Source: JBCCGE01 sp039029455
GTDB taxonomy: Bacteria; Pseudomonadota; Gammaproteobacteria; Arenicellales; Poriferihabitantaceae
Assembly: GCA_039029455.1 (NCBI GenBank)
Contig: JBCCGE010000129.1
Location: 1-7,524 of the forward strand
Reading direction: 5' to 3'
DNA: 7,524 nucleotides
The notes beneath the pieces are model-generated. The model ran no database searches. It worked only from the letters and a program-made list of their open reading frames with translations, and had not been told where the DNA came from. Each line of letters opens with the position of its first letter. The first letter of the stretch is position 1. Of the stretch, positions 1 to 6,333 are shown one piece after another. A program made the position numbers and the translations under genes.

Positions 1-192
1 AAGATGCATTTATGAGATAGCTTCTAGTCTTTCTCATCAAATTCAATCGTCATGTAACCAATCTTCGCTGCCTTGACATCCGGTTGTATGAATTTAACAG
101 CGCCGCGCTTACTTTATCACTGCGCTTACGTATTTTATTAAGTGATCTATAAAAAGCAGAAGGCTTCCGCTCGAAGACATCAAACAAAGACC
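1..192. other. Left-edge stretch with no supported gene
   Basis: No convincing coding region is visible in these 192 bases. On the minus strand, two short open stretches in different frames lie end to end. One runs from an ATG at 180 to a TAA at 109-111 (23 codons). The other is a 29-codon start-less stretch at 27-113 that ends in TAG at 24-26 and finishes with residues YMTIEFDEKD. Together they could be a decayed gene end, but neither has a usable ribosome binding site or family match. The octamer GCGCTTAC occurs twice in direct orientation (105-112 and 122-129, 17 bp start to start). A 15-bp near-perfect palindrome lies at 156-170. None of these has an assignable role. Confidence 0.5.
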
Positions 193-223
193 AAAAAAAA
201 CCGGCAACGAAGTGCCGGTTTTT
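193..223 (-). terminator. Rho-independent terminator of the Tat-signal protein gene
   Basis: An inverted repeat CCGGCA (201-206) / TGCCGG (213-218) encloses a 6-base loop. A-runs on the left (193-200) and T-runs on the right (219-223) flank the stem, so it extends to about 11 bp. Read on the minus strand, the GC stem is followed by eight consecutive T residues, a classic intrinsic terminator. It begins 18 bp past the stop codon of the 242-919 gene. On the plus strand it also has a five-T tail, so it may work in both directions and insulate the locus from whatever lies to the left. Confidence 0.9.
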
Positions 224-241
224 CGCTCTGAATTTGTAAAA

Positions 242-919
242 CTACAGCTGGAGAAACATATCGTCACTCGGATCTGGACATGCAATACAAGGAGGTGCGC
301 TTAATGGTGAACCGCCTGGATTCAGGGTCAACTCAAACTCCAGCTTGTCAAAAAGTACTACGTACGCTTTTATAAAAGCATTGTTTGGCGCTATCATATA
401 TTCCACGTCAAAAACTTCATTCTCGCCGCACAATGAAAAATTTCCATTGGCGGTTCCGCCGTTTGCGTTGAAAAACACGATCCCTCCGGTACTACTGGTC
501 GAAAGACTGAACAGACAATCTTCGAATCGCTGATAGGTCATCTGAAACTGAACGGTTCCACTCGACTGCAGCCTTGCGTACATCGATATGAATCGGTCTG
601 TCCTAAAACCAGCATGAGCGGGTTGCGCGACCAGGTCGATGAGATTCGGCATCACCGCTCCCAGATTTTCGTCCTCTACAGTAGTGCCGCTAAAAATGAG
701 ATCTTCTACTTCATCGCTGCCGTCACCACCATCACCACCGGAACCTGTCGTGGTTGCGTGTGCCGGCAGCATCACGCTGTCGACTACAGGTGAGGCCCAT
801 TTGGTTGGTACTATTGCGGTCGCGGCAGCGCCCGTACTCAATACACCCAACAGCTTGCGGCGAGGGAATTCGTTCTTGTCAGTGCCACCCTCACTGGAAT
901 TTTGATTCGTCTTTTTCAT
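242..919 (-). CDS. Tat-signal exported protein of unknown function
   Basis: This is a 225-residue protein with an N-terminal twin-arginine export signal. R20-R21 lie in 'FPRRKLLG', followed by a hydrophobic stretch at about 23-38, a basic K40, and a long c-region ending in LPAHA (51-55), a good signal peptidase I site. Export to the periplasm or cell surface as a folded protein is therefore likely. Next comes a flexible Gly/Asp linker (about 56-72, TTTGSGGDGGDGSDE), then a globular part of about 150 residues that looks beta-rich. It contains Cys135, Cys164 and a C-terminal C211-x-x-C214 pair, which could form disulfides or bind a metal or cofactor. The tetrapeptide PAHA recurs at 100-103. I recognise no known enzyme family in the mature part. 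The gene is divergent from the membrane ligase/hydrolase at 1115 and is closed by the terminator at 193-223. No good Shine-Dalgarno precedes the ATG, but the start is well placed for the Tat signal. It could be the client of the neighbouring enzyme; that is inference. Confidence 0.82.
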   Translation of the reverse strand: MKKTNQNSSEGGTDKNEFPRRKLLGVLSTGAAATAIVPTKWASPVVDSVMLPAHATTTGSGGDGGDGSDEVEDLIFSGTTVEDENLGAVMPNLIDLVAQPAHAGFRTDRFISMYARLQSSGTVQFQMTYQRFEDCLFSLSTSSTGGIVFFNANGGTANGNFSLCGENEVFDVEYMIAPNNAFIKAYVVLFDKLEFELTLNPGGSPLSAPPCIACPDPSDDMFLQL

Positions 920-931
920 TAACCAGAAACA

Positions 932-960
932 ATAAAAAATTACATTGCAAGAAATGCCAA
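932..960 (-). promoter_or_regulatory. Possible sigma70-like promoter for the Tat-signal protein gene
   Basis: On the minus strand a TTGGCA box (955-960, five of six matches to TTGACA) is followed after 17 bp by TTTTAT (932-937, four of six matches to TATAAT), in an A/T-rich segment just upstream of the ATG at 919. Transcription would start only a few bases before the start codon. That would agree with the missing Shine-Dalgarno and suggest a very short or leaderless mRNA. The -10 match is weak, so this is a candidate only. Confidence 0.25.
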
Positions 961-1073
961 ATCTCGGGGGAGAAACAAGATTTTAATGAATCACCCCCTA
1001 TTGGCTCGAAAAACCATGCCTTGTCATCAATTGTTTTGTTGGCACGCCCGATGCTGAGGAACCGACATCCTGG

Positions 1074-1102
1074 CCACGTCATACAGACAGCGTTCCACGT
1101 CA
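1074..1102 (+). repeat. Direct repeat CCACGTCA x2, 21 bp apart (possible operator)
   Basis: CCACGTCA occurs at 1074-1081 and again at 1095-1102. The copies start 21 bp apart, about two helical turns, so they would face the same side of the DNA. The second copy touches the ribosome binding site of the gene at 1115. This spacing is typical of tandem sites for a dimeric or tandemly bound regulator, but with only two 8-base copies chance is not excluded. Confidence 0.3.
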
Positions 1103-1105
1103 GGT
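1102..1105 (+). promoter_or_regulatory. Ribosome binding site for the gene at 1115
   Basis: AGGT lies 9 bases before the ATG at 1115. It is a modest Shine-Dalgarno match at acceptable spacing, and it supports this ATG as the start. The encoded N-terminus leads directly into the first membrane helix, which agrees. Confidence 0.5.
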
Positions 1106-1114
1106 AGCTACATT

Positions 1115-4100
1115 ATGCCGCATATATCTGCAATTCAAAAGTCGCCAGGCAGTCCTTTTGGGCTTGCAATAGTGCTGATCAGTCTGCTGCTCCCGCTTCT
1201 CGCGACCACGACCCTGTTTTATGGCACCACCATTACCACGAATGCCTGGACCATCAGTGCCGGGATCTGGTTTTGCTCGTTGTTGTATTTGATTTCACCT
1301 CTCAACCGCAAGCAATGGGTGTGGAATCGTCAGCTCTCCATATTCATGCTGACGTTTGTTTATCTTCTGTTTCGAGTCAACTGGGCCGCCGATTCATGGG
1401 ACGTGGTTGCGGCAGCACAGTGGTGGCTCGAGGGCTGTCTGCTTACGTGGATGCTGTCCTGCCTGTTAGCACGTGACTCGCTTCATAACTACTATGTTGC
1501 GACTCTGATAGTTCTCGGCTTACTTCATGTTGCAACTATAGTCCTGCGAATTTACTGCCAACGCTGTGGCTCGGAAATCTGGATATTTCGACCATTCACT
1601 CTCGACGCAAACTCTCGGTCCGGACTGCAACTGATTCCGATGTTTTTCGCGCTCGGTTTGCTCCAAAGCACAAAGCAACTGTACATCCGCGCAATCTGCG
1701 TGCTTCTGATCGCAGGCAGTGTACTGATCCTGTATGTCAACGACAGCAGAGCCACGTATCTCGGGTTGTTTGTTGGACTGGTTGCATGGGCGGCGCAATC
1801 AAATTGGTTGGGAACCCAAAACATTAGAAGAATCCTGTCTCCACTGTCGGTTTTTCTGACGATCACCCTGGTTTTAATCGTCGGCTTGTTTTCCATATCC
1901 TTCTGGGTGGATTCAGCAGTTCACTGGCTGGACGGGTCGTCCGAAGGCCGGGTTCGGCGCTGGGCCAACGGTATGGCTTTGGCACTTCAGTACTTTCCGT
2001 GGGGCGCCGGTACCGGGGAGTGGGAAAATCAGTTCGAGAATTTTCGCCATTCCGTGATTGCCGATCCCGGAGGTATCAGCTTTGCCTTCAACTGGTATCT
2101 GCAGCTACTGGTGGAGGGAGGCATCGTTCTTTTCCTGTTGGTCATCGCAGCAATTGCGGTATCGCTGGCAGGACCCACGGTTGACCCGGTGCATCTGTCC
2201 GCGAAGTGCGCCGTTCTGGCCTTGTCTGTTTTTGCGATTTTCCATATGCCCTTCGAGTACAAATCTCTTGTCATCCACTGGTTTGCACTACTGGCTTACA
2301 CCCAGTCGCGTAAGCCAGCGGACGAAGATTCAACGCCGGGATTGCCGGACCGTAAGCAGATTCCAGTAGTTGCCGTGATTCTGGTACTTGCTGCAACAGG
2401 TACGCTATACGCGCAAACGTTGTCGACACTTGCAAATGTCCGATCAGCCGTTGCGGGGGTTTCTGTAAGGCATCAAAACGGTGAAACCTCTATCGCCATC
2501 GGGCAGGTTGCGCGCAAACTGCCGCATAACATGCAAGCGTTTTTAACCGATGTTGATTACTACGAAAAAACACCGGATGACTTCGATTTTTCTCGTTATA
2601 CGACTCACGGCTATCGAAAAATACTTGGACGTGTCGGAGAAAACCTGGCGGCTTCGGGTCAGTGCGACCGTGCGATCGACTGGCTTGACGCTGAAATCCG
2701 GCGCCATCCAAAAAACGGCCGGGCCTGGACAACAAAGTGCAGATGCCTGCTGGAAATATCTGCCAGTGCGGATGTCTCCAGACCCGTCTGCCAAACAGCC
2801 GTTACGACAAGACCTCATGACATTTCTTCCCGTCTGTCATTCAGCGAGTCCCTGCTTCAATCCGGAGATGCCGCGGGGGCACTTCAACAAACTATGCAGG
2901 CCGATGCACTGGGGGCTTCGCAGGTTGGCGCTCATGAATTCGGTCGTAAGTCCATAGGGCTGCTTGATCAGCGCCTGGCACAACTCAGAAAAGTTCAGTT
3001 GATTCAGCAACGGTCGCGGACAAAGCTCTCTCTTGACCCTCCGCCAGCGTCACTGTTGTCTGTTCCTGAAGTCCACAAAACTCTGACCCAGACCCGTGAC
3101 TCCATAGTGTTTACGAGTAACGAAAGCGGACGCTATGAATTGTGGTCGGTCCCCAAATCAGGTGGAGACGCTACGCTGTTATCAAACCATTCCAAAGATC
3201 CGTTCTCCCCGCAAGCGGACACACATGGCCGAAGCGTCCATTTTGTCTCCGACAGTTTCGGCGACGGCAGGTACCAGCTCTATAACCGGGATATCCGGAC
3301 AAAAACATCCCGACCACTGTCCGAGCTGGAGCCCGATATGGAAATCGGCGTTTACAGGCTATCGCCGCAAGAGAATCAAATAGCCTTTGTTCGCAAAGAC
3401 ACTGATCGGGATTCATTTCAGATTCTGGATATACAAACCAGCGAAACAACAACCATCGCGCTGGACTTTAACCAGTACAGCAAGATTGCCTGGTCCCGGG
3501 ACAGCAGACAGCTGGCTGTCGCCGGAGATATCAGTCGGGTTGCAATTTACGATTTAGACTCCGGACAGATCCGTTACCTTGAATCGAGCATATTCGGGCG
3601 CGTTCTTGATCTCGATTTCAGCCCAGGCGGAAATCAGCTGGCGGTCGTTCTGCGGGCGGTTAAAAATCGTCACCACGTATTGTCTTACGATACAAAAGAA
3701 CTCTCCTACGAAACCCTGCCGGTCGATTCAATACGCCCGGTCACAGTCGATTGGATATCACCGGACCGGCTCATATTTCGGGTATTTGACAACGACCGGT
3801 ATTTGCTGAAAGCCTTCACTCCCACAAGCAATATCGTGTCTCACCTTGGGCCCGAGGATGGCGTTGTCTATGACGTTATTCGCGATCACACCGGAACCAC
3901 GCTGTATTTTGTCCACACCTCGCCCGACCTGCCACCATCGATCAATTCCCTGAACGTGGAAACCGGCAGCTGGGACGTACTCTACCGGTTGAGTCATATT
4001 CAACCGCGTTCAGATATCAGCTATCGACTCGAACAACTGGACCTTGGAGACAGGTCGGTACCGGTCCACTGGTACACACCTGAAGATAACGCCAAGGGAA

Positions 4101-4621
4101 CGGTTGTCTGGCTGCATGGCGGCAGTTCAAGCTTCTCGCCAAGATGGCATAAATATGCACAGTACTACTCGGCGAATGGCTATGAATTTGCTGCGCTAAA
4201 TTTTTCAGGCAGCACCGGTCAGTTCAGATCAGTCGGCAGCTACTCAGAACTGCAGTCACTCCAGATTGAGGAGCTGACCGGACTGATCGAAAAAATTTCG
4301 GAGGCTCCAATCATTTTGCTGGGGGTCAGCTCAGGCACGCGATTACTCAGGGCGTACGAGACTCAGCCAAATTCCCGGTTTGATGCGACGATTGAGTTCG
4401 CGCCCCTGTCGTTTTTACCACCACCGACAAACCGCCCGAAAATAATGTATGTAGGAGAAAATGACCCTTATTTCGAAGGTGAGCAGACACATCAATCAAG
4501 CGATGATTTCGAATACACGGTGCGTATCTTTGAAAACGAGGGCCATGATCTGAGGCAGACCAGTAATATTCGTTACCGACTGGAAGACAGTCTGCGTTTT
4601 CTGGACTCACTTCCCCGCTAG
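1115..4621 (+). CDS. O-antigen ligase-like membrane protein fused to TPR, beta-propeller and S9-type hydrolase
   Basis: This 1168-residue protein has four modules. (1) Residues about 15-435 form roughly a dozen membrane helices of the WaaL/PglL/Wzy_C type. S211-R212 falls in the conserved Arg-containing helix start (NDSRATYLG), and a large periplasmic loop holds GRVRRW and YFPWGAGTG. In the usual HAHNxYLQ motif the residues read FAFNWYLQ (323-330), so the histidines are missing. (2) Residues about 495-630 are helical and TPR-like. (3) Residues about 660-960 contain seven PD40/TolB-like repeats (for example IVFTSNESGRYELW and VHFVSDSFGDGRYQLY), enough for a seven-bladed propeller. (4) Residues about 965-1168 form an alpha/beta hydrolase like prolyl-oligopeptidase family S9. 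It shows HGG (1001-1003), NFSGSTG, nucleophile elbow GVSSG with S1072, D1117 in GENDP, and H1144 in NEGHD. The propeller and hydrolase together match S9 architecture. The soluble part is probably periplasmic. Ordinary O-antigen ligases have about 400-450 residues, so the fusion is unusual. The reaction is unknown; ligation plus hydrolysis of a surface glycan, acyl group or peptide is inference. Confidence 0.85.
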   Translation: MPHISAIQKSPGSPFGLAIVLISLLLPLLATTTLFYGTTITTNAWTISAGIWFCSLLYLISPLNRKQWVWNRQLSIFMLTFVYLLFRVNWAADSWDVVAAAQWWLEGCLLTWMLSCLLARDSLHNYYVATLIVLGLLHVATIVLRIYCQRCGSEIWIFRPFTLDANSRSGLQLIPMFFALGLLQSTKQLYIRAICVLLIAGSVLILYVNDSRATYLGLFVGLVAWAAQSNWLGTQNIRRILSPLSVFLTITLVLIVGLFSISFWVDSAVHWLDGSSEGRVRRWANGMALALQYFPWGAGTGEWENQFENFRHSVIADPGGISFAFNWYLQLLVEGGIVLFLLVIAAIAVSLAGPTVDPVHLSAKCAVLALSVFAIFHMPFEYKSLVIHWFALLAYTQSRKPADEDSTPGLPDRKQIPVVAVILVLAATGTLYAQTLSTLANVRSAVAGVSVRHQNGETSIAIGQVARKLPHNMQAFLTDVDYYEKTPDDFDFSRYTTHGYRKILGRVGENLAASGQCDRAIDWLDAEIRRHPKNGRAWTTKCRCLLEISASADVSRPVCQTAVTTRPHDISSRLSFSESLLQSGDAAGALQQTMQADALGASQVGAHEFGRKSIGLLDQRLAQLRKVQLIQQRSRTKLSLDPPPASLLSVPEVHKTLTQTRDSIVFTSNESGRYELWSVPKSGGDATLLSNHSKDPFSPQADTHGRSVHFVSDSFGDGRYQLYNRDIRTKTSRPLSELEPDMEIGVYRLSPQENQIAFVRKDTDRDSFQILDIQTSETTTIALDFNQYSKIAWSRDSRQLAVAGDISRVAIYDLDSGQIRYLESSIFGRVLDLDFSPGGNQLAVVLRAVKNRHHVLSYDTKELSYETLPVDSIRPVTVDWISPDRLIFRVFDNDRYLLKAFTPTSNIVSHLGPEDGVVYDVIRDHTGTTLYFVHTSPDLPPSINSLNVETGSWDVLYRLSHIQPRSDISYRLEQLDLGDRSVPVHWYTPEDNAKGTVVWLHGGSSSFSPRWHKYAQYYSANGYEFAALNFSGSTGQFRSVGSYSELQSLQIEELTGLIEKISEAPIILLGVSSGTRLLRAYETQPNSRFDATIEFAPLSFLPPPTNRPKIMYVGENDPYFEGEQTHQSSDDFEYTVRIFENEGHDLRQTSNIRYRLEDSLRFLDSLPR

Positions 4622-4632
4622 AAATCTGCGTC

Positions 4633-6321
4633 TCAGCCGCCTCTGTGCTTGAAGGAATCGCGCCGAAAACTGTAAAGCGCATTCGGGTCGACAGAAATAT
4701 CAATCACTGCGGGTCTATCCTCCCCGAGCGCAGCCTCTACTGCTCCGGCAACATCTGACAGTTTTTCCACTCTATATCCGGCAGCACCGTACAGCTCCGC
4801 GGCTTTGTCAAATGCGGGGCTGCCAACATCCGCGCCGATGTATCGCTCACCGAAAAAGTCGCGCTGATACGCTTTTTCTGCGCCCCAGCAACTGTTGTTC
4901 ATAACAATAGTCACGGTATTCAGATTGTGCTCCACGGCCGTACTCAATTCCGAAATCGTCATGCCGAATCCACCGTCTCCCATCAGACTGACAACAGGTC
5001 GATCGGGACATGCTGTCTTGATGCCGAGTCCGCAGGCGAAAGAAAAGCCAACCAGTCCAAAATCTAGGGGCGTGAACAAACTTTTTGGCGACCAGTAGTT
5101 AAGTGCATCGGTAGCCTGCAGACACAGCGTTCCGGCATCCATAGTGATTGCCGCATCTTTGGGTAACACCGACCGCAGTGCTCGAAACAATCCCGAAGGC
5201 TGAATAGGCGTATCGTCCATAACAGCGTCCGCGTCCCGTTTTTGCAAATACTCCGATCGCTCCTGCTGAAACGCCTGAGTCCACTGATCGACTGCAATCT
5301 TCGCCTCCATCTTCTCAATGGCGACTTCGAGCTGGGTTGCAACAGTATTCGCATCGCCCCAAATCCCTAATGCGACTGGGAAATAGCGACCGATTGCTGT
5401 CGGTTCGAGTTCGACGTGGATGATGGCCGCATTTTCGTTCAGATTGTCATAGGAATAGAACGTGGAATTGAACCCGAGGCGGGTTCCAAGGGCGAGAATG
5501 ACATCAGCCTCTTTTACAAGTCGGGATGCCACCGGATTTCCTCTGGGTCCCATTTGACCGGCATTCAGTTCATGACCAAATGACACCGCGTCACCGTGGC
5601 CCGGTGCACTGACCACGGGAACGTTGATCGTCTCCGCCAGCTGCATGACGGTGTCCGCATTTCCGGAGTTTTTGATACCACCGCCAACGACAATCACAGG
5701 CCGGTCAGCCTTCGCGATCATTTCCGCCGCTTTGTGAATCGAGTCGGGCGCGCCGGCGGGAAGAGACTGGGATCGATACTGGTCCGGAGTTTGCAGCATC
5801 GGAAATTCAGTCTGAGCCGACAGCACATCTCGTGGAATGTTGAGCTGGACCGGTCCCCGACGCGGCGTCAGCGCAGTTCGATAGGCCTCACGAAACATTT
5901 CCGGTACTCTATCGGCGCTGGTAACCGTCCACGTTTTTTTGGTGACTGGTGTGAACAGGCTTTGCTGGTCGACTTCCTGAAAAGCATCTCTGTAGACGTG
6001 CTGAGATGAAAGCGATCCGGCGATCGACACCACTGGAGAAAATGCGGCTTTTGCCTGACTCAGTCCGGTTACCAGATTGGTTGCACCGGGTCCGTTTTGT
6101 CCGGCGAGTATTACGCCGGCATCTCCGCTGACCCGGGCATATCCATCGGCCATGTGGGTGCCCGTCCGCTCATCGTGGACACCAATATATTTAATATCGG
6201 AGGCATCGTACAGTGCATCGAACATCTCCATCGTGGCTGACCCAATCAACCCGAAAACATGACGCGTATTTTCGACTCGCAACGATTCGACCGCAGCCTG
6301 TCCTCCGGTAAGTGTTTTCAT
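4633..6321 (-). CDS. Thiamine-diphosphate enzyme, sulfoacetaldehyde acetyltransferase (Xsc)-like
   Basis: This 562-residue protein has the three-domain acetolactate-synthase fold. The N-terminal pyrimidine-binding domain (about 1-170) carries the activating glutamate E51 (HDERTG), GQNGPG (74-79) and FQEVDQ (114-119). The middle domain (about 190-335) contains VVGGG and ALGTRLG. The C-terminal domain (about 375-550) holds the diphosphate/Mg motif, GDGGF (448-452) through NN (475-476). IGSA near the N-terminus, FQEV(D/E)Q, WGAEK (479-483) with FGERYIG, and the C-terminal FRRD are what I recall of Xsc rather than biosynthetic acetolactate synthase. Xsc converts sulfoacetaldehyde plus phosphate to acetyl phosphate and sulfite in the cytoplasm. 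No phosphate acetyltransferase or sulfonate transporter is visible, and the protein is a little short for Xsc, so a related C-C cleaving or ligating reaction is possible. It is the last gene of the minus-strand operon, 10 bp after the AA_synth gene, and converges with the 1115-4621 gene across 11 bp. The family call is firm; the exact substrate is not. Confidence 0.85.
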   Translation of the reverse strand: MKTLTGGQAAVESLRVENTRHVFGLIGSATMEMFDALYDASDIKYIGVHDERTGTHMADGYARVSGDAGVILAGQNGPGATNLVTGLSQAKAAFSPVVSIAGSLSSQHVYRDAFQEVDQQSLFTPVTKKTWTVTSADRVPEMFREAYRTALTPRRGPVQLNIPRDVLSAQTEFPMLQTPDQYRSQSLPAGAPDSIHKAAEMIAKADRPVIVVGGGIKNSGNADTVMQLAETINVPVVSAPGHGDAVSFGHELNAGQMGPRGNPVASRLVKEADVILALGTRLGFNSTFYSYDNLNENAAIIHVELEPTAIGRYFPVALGIWGDANTVATQLEVAIEKMEAKIAVDQWTQAFQQERSEYLQKRDADAVMDDTPIQPSGLFRALRSVLPKDAAITMDAGTLCLQATDALNYWSPKSLFTPLDFGLVGFSFACGLGIKTACPDRPVVSLMGDGGFGMTISELSTAVEHNLNTVTIVMNNSCWGAEKAYQRDFFGERYIGADVGSPAFDKAAELYGAAGYRVEKLSDVAGAVEAALGEDRPAVIDISVDPNALYSFRRDSFKHRGG

Positions 6322-6329
6322 GATGGGTT

Positions 6330-6333
6330 TCCT
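6330..6333 (-). promoter_or_regulatory. Ribosome binding site for the ThDP enzyme, overlapping the upstream stop
   Basis: AGGA on the minus strand lies 8 bases before the ATG at 6321. It overlaps the TAG stop codon (6332-6334) of the upstream AA_synth-family gene. This arrangement supports the chosen start and suggests translational coupling within one transcript. Confidence 0.65.

Larger units (their letters stand above)
920..1114. promoter_or_regulatory. Divergent intergenic region between the Tat protein and ligase/hydrolase genes
   Basis: These 195 bp separate the two divergent start codons and must hold the promoters of both genes, unless the right-hand gene is driven from elsewhere. 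The left part is A/T-rich and carries the minus-strand promoter candidate. A GGGGG run (966-970) and a CCCCC run (994-998) could pair across a loop of about 17-23 bases, but the stem is interrupted. A directly repeated octamer lies close to the 1115 start. I found no convincing plus-strand -35/-10 pair and no good small ORF. Confidence 0.5.

Noticed and set aside
73..101. Plus-strand TTGACA box as a promoter
   Set aside because: TTGACA at 73-78 is a perfect -35 match, but no acceptable -10 element lies 16-18 bp downstream, and the only gene ahead is on the opposite strand.
966..998. GGGGG/CCCCC pair as a terminator or structured RNA
   Set aside because: The stem is interrupted after five pairs, the loop is long, there is no T-tract and no gene end nearby.
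891..1082. Minus-strand 63-codon ORF upstream of the Tat-signal gene
   Set aside because: It overlaps the start of the Tat protein gene, lies across the divergent promoter region, has no family-like sequence and no good ribosome binding site.
754..1107. Plus-strand ORF of 117 codons antisense to the Tat protein and across the intergenic region
   Set aside because: Its left part is the shadow of the Tat signal gene and its composition is not protein-like; it would also occlude both promoters.
5596..6009. Plus-strand 137-codon ORF inside the ThDP gene
   Set aside because: It is antisense to a strongly conserved enzyme domain and its sequence is Arg/Ser-rich and low in family-like features, as expected for a shadow frame.
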